This document shows, in pieces, positions 15,223-24,048 of a DNA stretch of 64,000 nucleotides; position 1 is the first letter of the stretch; every line of letters starts with the position of its first letter. The DNA comes from Chloroflexota bacterium. Lineage in GTDB: Bacteria; Chloroflexota; Anaerolineae; Anaerolineales; Villigracilaceae. Both the position numbers and the translations under genes were made by a program. The notes under the pieces were generated by a model, which had not been told where the DNA came from, did no database searches, and worked only from the letters and a program-made list of their open reading frames with translations. The DNA lies in contig JACRBJ010000027.1 in assembly GCA_016234555.1 (NCBI GenBank), positions 1 to 64,000 of the forward strand, written 5' to 3'.

Positions 15223-18093
15223 TTACTTCTTCTTCGCCACTTTCTTAACCGCCTTCTTCACAACCTTCTTAGCAGCGGGTTTCTTCGCAGCAACCTTCTT
15301 GACAACCTTCTTCGCAGCGGGCTTCTTTGCCGCAGCAGCCTTGGGGGCGGCGGGCTTGACAGCGTGGTCGAGAGCCGCATGGGCAGCTGCAAGGCGGGCA
15401 ATCGGCACACGGAAGGGCGAGCAGGAAACGTAGTTGTTGCCGATCATGAAGCACCATTCCACAGAGTTCGGGTCGCCGCCGTGTTCGCCGCAGATACCCA
15501 CTTCGAGGTTCGGGCGGGTGGCGCGTCCGTCGTTGATCGCCATCTGCATCAGCTTGCCGACGCCAGCGCGGTCAATTGTCTGGAAGGGATTGGTGGTGAG
15601 AATACCCTGTTCCTGGTAGGTGATGAGGAAGTTGCGTTCGGCATCATCGCGGGAATAGCCGTAGGTCATCTGGGTCAGGTCATTGGTACCAAAGGAGAAG
15701 AACTCAGCTTTGGTGGCGATTTCGCCAGCAGTGGCAGCGGCGCGCGGGATTTCGATCATCGTGCCGAATTTGTATTCGAACTTGATGTTCTTCTCAGCCA
15801 TCACAGCAGAGGCGATGCGCTCGAGGCGGGGTTGAATCCACTCGAGTTCCTTGACGGTGCCGGTGAGCGGGATCATCACTTCGGGCTTGACAGTAATTCC
15901 GCGCAGGGTGCAGTCGGCAGCGGCTTCCATGATCGCGCGGACTTGCATTTCCACGATTTCGGGCATGACAATGCTCAGGCGGACGCCGCGCAGACCCATC
16001 ATCGGGTTGGATTCGTGCATCCCCTTGATGGATTCGAGCAGGCTTTCCTTTGCTGCCAGTCCTTCGGTCTGACCCTTCACCTGCATCTCAATCACTTCGC
16101 GCAGGAGTTTTTCTTCGTCGGGCATGAACTCATGAAGCGGCGGATCGATCAGACGGATGATGACGGGATAGCCGTCCATCGCCTCGAAGAGACCGTCGAA
16201 GTCCTTGCGCTGGGAGGGCAGGAGTTTGTTGAGGGCGGCAGTGCGACCTTCGCTGGTTTCGGAGAGGATCATGTCCTGCACGATGGGCAGGCGTTCGGGT
16301 TCAAAGAACATGTGCTCGGTGCGGCAGAGACCGATACCCACGGCTCCATAGGAGCGGGCGCGCTGGGCGTCCTTGGGGTAATCGGCGTTCGCCCAAACTT
16401 GCAGACCGCGCATCGGCTTGCCGTTGGAGTCTACGCGGATGCCCTTGCGTGCGGAAACTTCGTCTGCCCAGGTGAGCAGGGTCATCAGTTCGGTCTGTTC
16501 TTCGAGCGAGGGAGTGGTCATCGGGATTTGACCGATGAAGACCTTGCCTGTAGTGCCGTCGACGGAAATCCATTCGCCTTCCTTGACGAGCTTGTCACCG
16601 ACCTGCATCTCGCGTTTTTCGAGATCAATCTTGATGGAGGAAGCGCCGACCACGCAGGGGATACCAAACTGGCGGGCGACCACTGCCGCATGGGAGGTGG
16701 CGCCACCTTCGCTGGTGAGCACGCCTTGGGCGGCGATCATGCCGTGAACGTCATCGGGCTTGGTGAAGGGGCGGACCATGACAGTCTTCTGTCCCTGTTC
16801 CTTCGCCATCTTTTCGGTGAGGTCGGCATCGAAATACACCTGACCAACAGCCGCGCCGGGGGAGGCGTTCACGCCCTTGGCGAGGAACTTGCCTTCCTTC
16901 TCGGCCTGGTTCATCGCAGCGGCGTCATATTGCGGGTGGAGCAGGGCATCGACCTGTTCGGGGGTGACGCGCTTGAGGGCTTCTTCCCTGGTGATGAGTT
17001 TTTCATTCGCCATATCCACAGCCATCTTGACGGCGGCTTTGGCGGTGCGCTTGCCAATACGGGTCTGGAGCATCCACAGTTTGCCGCGCTCGATGGTGAA
17101 CTCCACGTCCTGCATATCATGGTAGTGTTTTTCGAGTTTGGCGGTGATGTCCATGAACTGCTTGTAGGCGGCGGGCATCTGGTCGTTGAGGTGGACAATC
17201 GGGTCGGCATTACGGATGCCAGCCACCACGTCTTCGCCCTGGGCATTGATGAGGTACTCGCCCATCATCAACTTTTCGCCGGTGGAGGGATTGCGGGTGA
17301 ACGCCACGCCGGTGGCGGAGTCATCGCCCATGTTGCCGAACGCCATCGTGCAGATGTTGACAGCGGTGCCGAGGGTGTGCGAAATCTTTTCCTTGTTGCG
17401 GTAGTCAACAGCGCGTTTGCCGTTCCAGGACTTGAACACGGCTTCGGTCGCCAGTTCCAACTGCTTGAACGGGTCCTGGGGGAAGTCTTCGCCGGTCTTG
17501 CCTTTGTATGCTGCCTTGAACTTCTCGACGATTGCCTTCCAGTCCTCGGCGGTCATCTCGGTGTCAGTCTTGTAGCCCTTTTCGGCTTTGTACGCGGCGA
17601 GGGGATGCTCGAAGGGCTCATCGCCGGTTTCCATCACCACCGAGCCGAACATTTCGATCAGGCGGCGATAGGAGTCATACACGAAGCGCGGGTTGCCCGT
17701 CGCCTTGACCATGCCCTCGGCGACCTTGTCGGTCAGACCGATGTTGAGGATGGTGTCCATCATGCCGGGCATGGAGAATTTGGCGCCGGAACGGCAGGAA
17801 ACAAGCAGGGGGTTGGCGGGGTCGCCGAATTTCTTGCCAGTTGCCTTTTCGATGGCTTTAAGCGCCTTCAGTTCCTGGTCCCACATGCCGGCGGGGAATT
17901 TACCAGCCGTCTGGTAGGCGTTACAGGCTTCGGTGGTCACCGTAAAGAACGGAGGAACCGGCACACCCGCGCGTGTCATATCCATCAAACCCGCGCCCTT
18001 ACCGCCCACGATGGACTTTACGCCATCCCATGAGCCGCCAGCGAGTTTTTCAACTGCCTTGACCTCGCTGAAAAGATAAACCCATTGTTTCAT
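15223..18093 (-). CDS. ppdK: Pyruvate, phosphate dikinase with histone-H1-like tail
   Basis: The first 910 or so residues are a complete PPDK: N-terminal ATP-grasp region (GGKGAGLMDMTRAGVPVPPFF), the phospho-histidine domain (GGATSHAAVVARQFGIPCVVG) and the C-terminal PEP-binding barrel (GLCRTEHMFFEPERLPI ... SFGTNDLTQMTYGYSRDDAE ... GICGEHGGDP). It interconverts pyruvate and PEP with ATP and phosphate. Normal PPDKs end soon after SPFRVPIARLAAA. Here about 45 extra residues follow, made almost only of Lys, Ala, Pro and Val in KKPAAKKVVKK-like repeats, resembling the tails of histone-H1-like bacterial DNA-binding proteins. The start ATG is preceded by AGGAG at normal spacing. The tail DNA is itself a tandem repeat. 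Confidence 0.96.
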   Translation of the reverse strand: MKQWVYLFSEVKAVEKLAGGSWDGVKSIVGGKGAGLMDMTRAGVPVPPFFTVTTEACNAYQTAGKFPAGMWDQELKALKAIEKATGKKFGDPANPLLVSCRSGAKFSMPGMMDTILNIGLTDKVAEGMVKATGNPRFVYDSYRRLIEMFGSVVMETGDEPFEHPLAAYKAEKGYKTDTEMTAEDWKAIVEKFKAAYKGKTGEDFPQDPFKQLELATEAVFKSWNGKRAVDYRNKEKISHTLGTAVNICTMAFGNMGDDSATGVAFTRNPSTGEKLMMGEYLINAQGEDVVAGIRNADPIVHLNDQMPAAYKQFMDITAKLEKHYHDMQDVEFTIERGKLWMLQTRIGKRTAKAAVKMAVDMANEKLITREEALKRVTPEQVDALLHPQYDAAAMNQAEKEGKFLAKGVNASPGAAVGQVYFDADLTEKMAKEQGQKTVMVRPFTKPDDVHGMIAAQGVLTSEGGATSHAAVVARQFGIPCVVGASSIKIDLEKREMQVGDKLVKEGEWISVDGTTGKVFIGQIPMTTPSLEEQTELMTLLTWADEVSARKGIRVDSNGKPMRGLQVWANADYPKDAQRARSYGAVGIGLCRTEHMFFEPERLPIVQDMILSETSEGRTAALNKLLPSQRKDFDGLFEAMDGYPVIIRLIDPPLHEFMPDEEKLLREVIEMQVKGQTEGLAAKESLLESIKGMHESNPMMGLRGVRLSIVMPEIVEMQVRAIMEAAADCTLRGITVKPEVMIPLTGTVKELEWIQPRLERIASAVMAEKNIKFEYKFGTMIEIPRAAATAGEIATKAEFFSFGTNDLTQMTYGYSRDDAERNFLITYQEQGILTTNPFQTIDRAGVGKLMQMAINDGRATRPNLEVGICGEHGGDPNSVEWCFMIGNNYVSCSPFRVPIARLAAAHAALDHAVKPAAPKAAAAKKPAAKKVVKKVAAKKPAAKKVVKKAVKKVAKKK

Positions 18094-18205
18094 TTTAATC
18101 TCCTACAAAGTTGGAATTTTGAAAACCTCGGACCCCCCTGCTTGCGTATTTTTTCAATCCACAAAGACCTTCCGAAGTCCTTAGTTATGAAGATAACCGC
18201 CTGAT

Positions 18206-18233
18206 ATTTTACCAAAAAGGAGGAATTTCACAA
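18206..18233 (-). promoter_or_regulatory. Putative ppdK promoter
   Basis: On the minus strand TTGTGA (18228-18233) and TAAAAT (18206-18211) are spaced by 16 bases, about 105 bases before the AGGAG-preceded ppdK start. The stretch 18094-18383 otherwise shows no gene; a promoter for the divergent receiver gene must also be there but no clear pair was found. Confidence 0.5.
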
Positions 18234-18383
18234 CGGGCAAAAATCACCAGCTTGTACTGCAAATAGACAGGAAATCGGGTATATCGCGCCTAAAATCACC
18301 ATATAAATTTCAGGTCGATTTGTAAATACATTGCAAAGTAAATTTATCGATAAATCAGGCATAATGAGCGCACGGAAAAAACT

Positions 18384-18815
18384 ATGTCTACAAAAATACT
18401 TGTAATCGACGACGACCTTGCAATTACCGACCTGATGAGCATGCTGCTGAAGACCCACGGCTTTGAAGTAATCACGACCAACAGCGGCGCGGAAGGCGTG
18501 CGCCTGGTTGCGGAAAAAAGCCCCCATGTTGTTTTATTGGATCTGATGATGCCGGACATGGACGGCTGGCAGGTAAGCAAGGCTATTCGGGCGTTTAGCG
18601 GTGTGCCCATCCTGATCCTCTCTGCCATCAACGACCCAGCCATGGTCGCAAGCGTTTTGGACGCCGGCGCCGACGACTTCCTCGTCAAGCCGGTGCCAAG
18701 CAGTGTGCTGGTTGCCCATATTCGCAAGACGGTCCGTCAGACTGGATCGCTGGAGCGGGTAAGCATAAAAAAAAATAGTCTCGTCTCGCCCAACACCCAA
18801 CCCATTCTTTCCTGA
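18384..18815 (+). CDS. Stand-alone response-regulator receiver protein
   Basis: The protein is one CheY-like receiver domain: acidic pocket VIDDDLAI near the N-terminus, phospho-acceptor Asp in VVLLDLMMPDMDG, the Ser switch in LILSA and the conserved Lys in FLVKPVP. A short 20-residue tail (SIKKNSLVSPNTQPILS) has no output domain. It likely relays phosphate to, or binds, another protein. No kinase gene is adjacent. A terminator hairpin follows. Confidence 0.88.
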   Translation: MSTKILVIDDDLAITDLMSMLLKTHGFEVITTNSGAEGVRLVAEKSPHVVLLDLMMPDMDGWQVSKAIRAFSGVPILILSAINDPAMVASVLDAGADDFLVKPVPSSVLVAHIRKTVRQTGSLERVSIKKNSLVSPNTQPILS

Positions 18816-18838
18816 CCCACCACCTGTCCCAGGTTGAT

Positions 18839-18875
18839 AAAACACCCGCCGCTTTTCCAAAGTGACGGGTGTTTT
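18839..18875. terminator. Bidirectional terminator
   Basis: AAAACACCCG and CGGGTGTTTT form a 10-bp stem with a 17-base loop between the convergent receiver and hydrolase genes. Confidence 0.85.
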
Positions 18876-18893
18876 GTTCTCTGCCGCAACGAG

Positions 18894-19661
18894 CTACTTG
18901 ACGAGCAGCCTCAACCCGTCGGCTGTTTTGCCTGCCGCTTCCATCATCGGCATGTGACCAATCCCCTGCAACTCAACCAATTGAGCAGACGGCAAAGCAT
19001 TTTTCATTTCCCGCGCGCGGTCAATGGGAATCAAGATATCCGCATCGCCGTGAATTATCACTACAGGGAAGGAAGCAGAAGAAAGATGGGAAAGCAAATT
19101 CTCGCGTTCCGCCATCGCCTTGAGCGCGCCGATCACGGCAGAGGGAGTCTGCCGTTCCATCAGCGGGCGGACAAACTCTTGTACCTTTGCATCGGCTGAA
19201 AGTTTGGGCGTCATCCCCTTGGCAACAACGCCCGCGCCTTTGTTAGCAACTTCGGCGGCGGTTTGATACCGTCCCGCTTTGCCTTCGGGTTTGTCGGCGG
19301 CGGCTTGAGATGCAACCAGCCCAAGCCCGCTCACCCGCTGGGGATATTTTTTGGCAAACGCGAGGGCGACGTATCCGCCCATGGAGTGACCTGCAATCGC
19401 AGTCTTTTCAATTCCCAGATGGTCGAGCAGACCCGCAAGGTCATCTGCCATGTCGGACATGGTGTAGGCAGTTTCCACGGTGGTGGACTGACCAAACCCG
19501 CGCAGGTCAGGCAGAATGAGGGTAAAGTCATCTTTCAGCAGGTTGGCGACATCGTTCCAAATCGTGTGATCCAGTGGATAGCCGTGAATCAACATCAACG
19601 GTGCTCCGCTACCCCATTTCTCGTAAGCCAAGGATATGTTATTGACCTGAATTTTTTCCAT
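18894..19661 (-). CDS. Alpha/beta hydrolase
   Basis: The 255-residue protein follows the alpha/beta-hydrolase plan: oxyanion motif LIHGYPLDHTIW, DLRGFGQS, nucleophile elbow AGHSMGG, the acid in IHGDADILIP and the catalytic His in GIGHMPMMEA. It is of the esterase/haloperoxidase-like type; the substrate cannot be told. A 12-base gap separates it from the exonuclease gene upstream, so the two are probably co-transcribed leftward. Confidence 0.85.
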   Translation of the reverse strand: MEKIQVNNISLAYEKWGSGAPLMLIHGYPLDHTIWNDVANLLKDDFTLILPDLRGFGQSTTVETAYTMSDMADDLAGLLDHLGIEKTAIAGHSMGGYVALAFAKKYPQRVSGLGLVASQAAADKPEGKAGRYQTAAEVANKGAGVVAKGMTPKLSADAKVQEFVRPLMERQTPSAVIGALKAMAERENLLSHLSSASFPVVIIHGDADILIPIDRAREMKNALPSAQLVELQGIGHMPMMEAAGKTADGLRLLVK

Positions 19662-19673
19662 CCGTCTCTCCTT

Positions 19674-20210
19674 TCACTTCCACTTCACGTTGACCTTCAA
19701 CTTGCTGCCCAGCTTCGACTTGTAATAGATATGTCCATTGTCGCGCCCAAATTCAAAGACGCGGCGGGTGATGTCCACATCGGCTTTGCAGTATTCGGCG
19801 ACCTTGTCCAGTTCACCAGCGCGGAACCACTCGACGGCTTTCAGCCCATCTGCGGTCTTGTTTGCACCGAGGCTGGCGCTGGCAACGTTGTCGAGGCTGA
19901 TGCGGAACCCGAGAATCTGGTGCAGGTCAAAGAGCATGTCCAGCGTGGGGATGGAAGCAAAGCGCACGTCAGGAGCGTAAGGCTGGAGCACGCGGTAATC
20001 AAAGCCCTTCACGTTAAAGCCAACCACCTTCGTCGCGGACTTCAACTCCTGCACCAGTGCTGGGACATCCTGCTCCCAGTATACAGCGAAGTCGTTGCGT
20101 TCAGTTGACCATGTCACACCGCAGGCGACTTTCAACTTTTCAATGTTGTCCCGCCCGCCAACATCGTCAAAGAGGTTTTGGGTTTCGAGGTCAAAGAAAA
20201 CGTAGTTCAT
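19674..20210 (-). CDS. DEDD-type 3'-5' exonuclease-like protein
   Basis: The start MNYVFFDLETQNL carries the first DEDD motif, FNVKGFDYRVL the second and YCKADVDITRRVFEF the YxxxD-type third motif of RNase-H-fold exonucleases (DnaQ/YprB-like). At 178 residues it is a single catalytic domain without added parts. Its substrate (DNA or RNA ends) is not apparent. It is followed by the alpha/beta hydrolase gene and preceded by a hairpin repeat that separates it from the CCA-enzyme gene. Confidence 0.78.
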   Translation of the reverse strand: MNYVFFDLETQNLFDDVGGRDNIEKLKVACGVTWSTERNDFAVYWEQDVPALVQELKSATKVVGFNVKGFDYRVLQPYAPDVRFASIPTLDMLFDLHQILGFRISLDNVASASLGANKTADGLKAVEWFRAGELDKVAEYCKADVDITRRVFEFGRDNGHIYYKSKLGSKLKVNVKWK

Positions 20211-20232
20211 GATTCACCTTTGTAACATACCT

Positions 20233-20263
20233 GCTCAAGCGGGGGCTAAGCCCCCGCTTGAGC
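20233..20263. repeat. Intergenic hairpin repeat, core GGGGGCTAAGCCCCC (copy 2)
   Basis: A perfect 14-bp stem with TAA loop and GCTC/GAGC ends; the arms AAGC/GCTT differ from copy 1 but still pair. It lies between two leftward genes. Confidence 0.85.
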
Positions 20264-20268
20264 GAATT

Positions 20269-21912
20269 TCATTGGGTTTTCGCCAACTCCTCGCGGGCAA
20301 ACGCCAGCGCCTGATCGAGGGTTTCGATTTTTCCCGCCGCCTGATTCTCGCGGATGGACTCCAGCAACTGACCAACGGCTGGACCAGGCTTGATACCAAG
20401 TTCCCTCATCAGGATGTTGCCATCCAGCAGTCGCGGCGGGGAGACGACTTCTTCGGGTCTTTCAAAATAATTCTCCAACAGGATACGCGCGATGTCGAGA
20501 TGGACCGTCCAGCTTTCGACGGTCAGGGCGTGGGCGCGGGTGGCGCGGACGTCTGCAAGGGCTAGCAGGACGAGGTCGATGCCAGCCTGTCCGCTGTCGC
20601 GGAAAAAGCGATAGATGGCTTTACGCGAGGGAGTCTGCTTATCCCTTTCGAGGCGGTCGGCGAAAGCGTGGATCCGCATGTGGTTTTTGACGATCGTCCG
20701 CGCACGTTCCACTTCGTCGTTGCTGACGTTGAAGGAGCGCAGCCTTTTCGCAGCGACCTCCGCGCCTCTTTCTTCGTGGTCGAAAAAGCGGATACGCCCC
20801 GATTCCTCCACCGTTTTGGTTTCAGGCTTGCAGACGTCGTGATACAAGGCGGCGAAGAAAAACAAGGAACGCAACGAACGGTCAGAGTTGAGCGGCTCGG
20901 CAAAGTGTTTTGCGATCTGCTCGCGGTAACGTCCCAGCCGCAAGCCAAGCAGGCCCGTGAACATGTCGTTCGTCTTCTCGGCGTCGTAACCAACTTTCAG
21001 CGCGGAGATGGTCTGGTCGAGATAATCCAACACGGACAAAGTATGCGTCCAGACATCAAACATGTGCGGTTCGGACTGTGCCACACCCTTCATGGCGGAG
21101 AGTTCGGGCATGAGATACGTGAAGACTCCGAGCATTTCCAGCGCACGCATACAGGCATCCGGCTTGGGTCCGCTGAGCATTTTGAAAATCTCGTCGCGCA
21201 GGCGTTCGGGCGAGATGCGACCCAGTTCACTCGCGGATTGTTTCATCAACTCACGAGTGTTCTTTTCGATGTGGAAGTCGAGAGCCGCAGCCAGTCGCAC
21301 GGCACGCAAAATCCGCACGGGGTCGTCGAACAGGGATGTAGGCAAACAGGCACGGATGATTTTTGCACGCAAGTCCTTGCCGCCCTCAGTTGGATCAATG
21401 ATGGCGCCATCGCGCAGATTGTAGGCAATGGCGTTGATCGTGAAATCGCGTCCGCGCAAATCCGCCGTTAAATTCTCGCCACGATAAACCGCAAAATCAA
21501 GATAGGCGCGCGAGCCGTCTTCATTCGTGACAATCACCCGTCCCGTGTCGCGTTCATCATCTAAAGGGAGGAAGTCCGCGCCAAGGGCGTTGGCAACTTT
21601 TCGGGCAAGGGGTATGCCGTTCGCAGGCAGGGCGAAATCAAAATCAGGAGAAGGGCGGGAAAGTAAAAGGTCGCGCACCGCTCCGCCGACAAGATAAATC
21701 TCCTGATCGGGAGGCAGAACGTCCATGACTTTTTTTACCAACGGGGGAAGCGGAAACATGAAGATGATCTCTGGTCTTTCCTTGTGACGGCTTTGCTGGG
21801 AGGCATGCAGGGCTTGTTCGGGCGTATCTCCCTGCGCGATGACTTTTCCACGCAGGCGAGCCACCCAGCGTCCCACATAAGGCGAATGAGGATTCGATAA
21901 CCCGTCAGTCAT
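20269..21912 (-). CDS. CCA tRNA nucleotidyltransferase family protein with DUF5678-like leader
   Basis: After a leader of about 45 residues that resembles DUF5678 (GRWVARLRGKVIAQGDTPEQAL), the class II nucleotidyltransferase head is clear: YLVGGAVRDLLL, the catalytic DFDFAL Asp pair, RDFTINAIAYNL and DPVRILRAVRLAA. The C-terminal half contains an HD domain (LFFFAALYHDVCKPET). The family adds CCA, or poly(A), to RNA 3' ends. The tRNA-Glu in this window does not encode its CCA, which fits a CCA-adding role. The ATG at 21912 overlaps the PIN gene stop by eight bases, so the two are coupled; the GTG at 21921 is the track start. Confidence 0.88.
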   Translation of the reverse strand: MTDGLSNPHSPYVGRWVARLRGKVIAQGDTPEQALHASQQSRHKERPEIIFMFPLPPLVKKVMDVLPPDQEIYLVGGAVRDLLLSRPSPDFDFALPANGIPLARKVANALGADFLPLDDERDTGRVIVTNEDGSRAYLDFAVYRGENLTADLRGRDFTINAIAYNLRDGAIIDPTEGGKDLRAKIIRACLPTSLFDDPVRILRAVRLAAALDFHIEKNTRELMKQSASELGRISPERLRDEIFKMLSGPKPDACMRALEMLGVFTYLMPELSAMKGVAQSEPHMFDVWTHTLSVLDYLDQTISALKVGYDAEKTNDMFTGLLGLRLGRYREQIAKHFAEPLNSDRSLRSLFFFAALYHDVCKPETKTVEESGRIRFFDHEERGAEVAAKRLRSFNVSNDEVERARTIVKNHMRIHAFADRLERDKQTPSRKAIYRFFRDSGQAGIDLVLLALADVRATRAHALTVESWTVHLDIARILLENYFERPEEVVSPPRLLDGNILMRELGIKPGPAVGQLLESIRENQAAGKIETLDQALAFAREELAKTQ

Positions 21913-22339
21913 TCTCCCCACGCAAAACCTCTAAAAACGGAATCGCTTTGAGCACCATCACTCCGCGATATTCTCCGTTTAGCGAATCAAAGTGCGGGTC
22001 ATAGGTCACAAGATAATTTGCCCTGCCTTCCACAGCGCAGGCGACAATGACATTATCGTCAGGATCGGAGAGCAAGGCTTCAATTTTTTCTGAGGGGACT
22101 TCCACCCATTCTGCCAACACTGCCAGCGTCTCAACCAATGCCACAATCTTTTCTTCGTCTACGCTGTGATCCTGCAATTTTTCGGCGATTTCCTCCGCTA
22201 AAGGTGTGCAAATCAGCAAAATAAATTCACCTCGTTTCCAGCGTTCGAGCGCCTCACGGGTTGGGCTGGTCGGGCTTTTGCTGAGCGCGGCTGAGACAAA
22301 AACGTTCGTATCCAGTACGGCGCGGATGCTTTTAGTCAC
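21905..22339 (-). CDS. PIN-domain putative toxin ribonuclease
   Basis: The opening RAVLDTNVFVSAAL, the central CTPLAEEIAEKL and the DPDDNVIVACAVEGRANYLVTYD segment give the acidic residues of a PIN-domain nuclease of the putative-toxin PIN family (COG1569 type). These cleave RNA and are often paired with an antitoxin. The gene overlaps the upstream 100-residue gene by eight bases, as toxin-antitoxin pairs commonly do, but it also overlaps the CCA-enzyme gene, so it may simply be part of that operon. Confidence 0.83.
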   Translation of the reverse strand: MTKSIRAVLDTNVFVSAALSKSPTSPTREALERWKRGEFILLICTPLAEEIAEKLQDHSVDEEKIVALVETLAVLAEWVEVPSEKIEALLSDPDDNVIVACAVEGRANYLVTYDPHFDSLNGEYRGVMVLKAIPFLEVLRGEND

Positions 22340-22634
22340 TTTCCAACTCCCCCTCGATAGCCGTACCGTTCTCGATTGCCTGCGCGCGGATGGCGTCCAG
22401 TGTATCGCTGAATTTTTTCATCAGTTCTTCGCGCGGAAGATTGCTTGTTTCCGCCGCGCGCAATCTGGCGTGTGCCACAATTTCCTTTGCGGATTCACGG
22501 TTTGGGCGGGCGCGTTGCTTTTTCAGGGATTCGACGGTCTCAATGACAACAAGCAGTTCATTTTCCCGCAACTGCGCCACTTCAATCACGGCTTTGCGGA
22601 TTAAGTCCTGCGGGGCAAGCGCATTTGTTTCCAT
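22332..22634 (-). CDS. Putative antitoxin of the PIN-domain protein
   Basis: A 100-residue, mostly charged and helical protein without a domain I can name (LIRKAVIEVAQLRENELLVVIETVESLKKQ near the N-terminus, followed by a basic stretch). Its size, position directly before a PIN gene and eight-base overlap are what one expects of an antitoxin. Similar ~80-100 residue antitoxins open with a helix that predicts DNA binding or dimerisation. The role is inferred from context only. Confidence 0.6.
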   Translation of the reverse strand: METNALAPQDLIRKAVIEVAQLRENELLVVIETVESLKKQRARPNRESAKEIVAHARLRAAETSNLPREELMKKFSDTLDAIRAQAIENGTAIEGELESD

Positions 22635-22687
22635 CGTTGCTCCATTTCCTTATAAAACACCAACTACACTCACGATAGTATAACAGC

Positions 22688-23251
22688 CTACTTCGGCGGC
22701 GTGTACTTCTCCAAATCCACCACGCCGACAAAATCCAGGTTGCGGTGGTATTCGTCGAGATCGAGTCCGTAGCCGAAGACAAATTTATTGGGGATGGTGA
22801 AGCCGAGGTAATCAATGGGGACATTGGCTTCACGGCGTTCGGGCTTGTCTAGCAGGGCGCAGACTTTGAGGGATTTCGGCTGGCGGGTCTTCAACAGGTC
22901 CAGCACGGAAGAAATGGTGTGACCGCTGTCCACGATATCCTCGACCAGCAGCACCTGCTGACCGCGGATGTCCATTTGCAGGTCGAGGGTCACACGGGCG
23001 GAGCCAGTGGACTCGCGCTTGCCCACGCCGTAGGACGAAACCGCCATAAAATCCATCTTGTGCGGCGAGGTGATGCTGCGACTCAAGTCCACCATGAAGG
23101 GCACTCCCCCACGCAGGATGCAAATCAACAACAGGTCGCCATCGGGGTAGTCCGCGCTGATTTGGACGCCGAGTTCCTTCACGCGGGCTTGCAGGGTTTG
23201 GGAGTCGATCAAAACTTCGGCGAGAACTTCTTGATAACTTTGCATTTTCAT
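22688..23251 (-). CDS. hpt: Hypoxanthine phosphoribosyltransferase
   Basis: The PRPP-binding loop VLLVEDIVDSGHTIS, the N-terminal ICILRGGVPFMVDL and the base-contacting KFVFGYGLDLDEYHRNL identify a 6-oxopurine phosphoribosyltransferase of normal length (187 residues). It salvages hypoxanthine and guanine to IMP and GMP in the cytosol. The thymidine kinase gene lies 33 bases upstream in the same direction, so nucleotide salvage genes are grouped here. Confidence 0.93.
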   Translation of the reverse strand: MKMQSYQEVLAEVLIDSQTLQARVKELGVQISADYPDGDLLLICILRGGVPFMVDLSRSITSPHKMDFMAVSSYGVGKRESTGSARVTLDLQMDIRGQQVLLVEDIVDSGHTISSVLDLLKTRQPKSLKVCALLDKPERREANVPIDYLGFTIPNKFVFGYGLDLDEYHRNLDFVGVVDLEKYTPPK

Positions 23252-23284
23252 TTCCTTACCTATCTATCTCGGTACTTCGCCCCG

Positions 23285-23854
23285 CTAGCGCGGGACCTCG
23301 TGATGGCGGCGACAGCGGGCTTCGTACAGTTCTGATGCGCCGACGATCACAACGGGGTCATCATACCGCGCGGGCTTGCCGTTGACCAGTCTTTGCGTGC
23401 GAGAGGCTTCGTCGCCACAGGTCATACAGATGGCGTGGAGTTTCGAGACGTGCTCCGCCACAGCCATCAGCGTGGGCATCGAGCCAAACGGTTCGCCGCG
23501 GAAGTCGGTGTCCAGACCGGCGACCAGCACCCGCACTCCGCGTGAGGCAAGCTCCTTTGCCACGTCCACCACTTCGGGGTCGAAGAATTGGGCTTCGTCG
23601 ATGCCGACAACTGTCGTATCCGCATCCAGCCTGGAGCGGATATCCGCAGCCTTTTCAACAGGAATCGCATCGAAGGTCGAACCAGTATGAGAGGCAACCT
23701 TCTCCACAGCATAGCGGATGTCAATCGCAGGCTTGAACACCTGCACCTTTTGCCTGGCGATGGTCGCCCGAACCAGCCGTCGGATCAACTCATCGGTCTT
23801 GCCGCTGAACATCGAACCGCAAATGACTTCAATCGAACCGTGTGTATGACGCAT
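23285..23854 (-). CDS. tdk: Thymidine kinase (type II)
   Basis: The product has the type II TK P-loop [16 protein letters not shown], the Walker B-like [10 protein letters not shown], the lasso region [17 protein letters not shown] and the zinc cysteines in [13 protein letters not shown], with a partial second pair (EARCRRHH) at the end. It phosphorylates thymidine to dTMP. The track ORF starts at 23953 but its first 33 codons lie in a palindromic repeat. The ATG at 23854 has GGGAG six bases upstream and gives the normal length of 189 residues. Confidence 0.93.
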   Translation of the reverse strand: MRHTHGSIEVICGSMFSGKTDELIRRLVRATIARQKVQVFKPAIDIRYAVEKVASHTGSTFDAIPVEKAADIRSRLDADTTVVGIDEAQFFDPEVVDVAKELASRGVRVLVAGLDTDFRGEPFGSMPTLMAVAEHVSKLHAICMTCGDEASRTQRLVNGKPARYDDPVVIVGASELYEARCRRHHEVPR

Positions 23855-23879
23855 ATCCACTCCCGAAAAAGAATATATT

Positions 23880-23973
23880 ATGCCCTCGGTTGCACACCTG
23901 CCCTGGCGGGCGGTGCCAGGGAATTGCGCTTCCCACAGGGTAAAAAGGCGCAATTTGCGACCGTAATGGGTAT
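23880..23973. repeat. Long palindromic element, outer ends TACCC/GGGTATAA type (copy A)
   Basis: ATGCCCTCGGT on the left and ACCGTAATGGGTATA on the right are inverted copies, with AATTGCGC / GCGCAATTTGCGACC inside. The same outer and inner words occur at 29559-29614. The right end reads GGGTATAA outward and the left end GGGCATAAT outward, both like -10 boxes. It sits upstream of tdk. Confidence 0.65.
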
Positions 23974-24004
23974 AAAAACAGGCAGACGCTTTTGCATCTG
24001 CCTG
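23974..24004 (-). terminator. Terminator of the rplU-rpmA-rpmE operon
   Basis: Read on the minus strand, CAGGCAGA and TCTGCCTG form a stem followed by TTTTTATA, 45 bases after the rpmE stop codon. Confidence 0.75.
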
Positions 24005-24048
24005 CCTAGTTTACCTGAGAAATCTTTACCTGACAAAGCGCTGAAAGT

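Noticed and set aside
15364-18033. 889-codon ORF on the plus strand
   Set aside because: It is the antisense shadow of ppdK, with the His/Asp/Gly-rich composition expected of such shadows and no domain.
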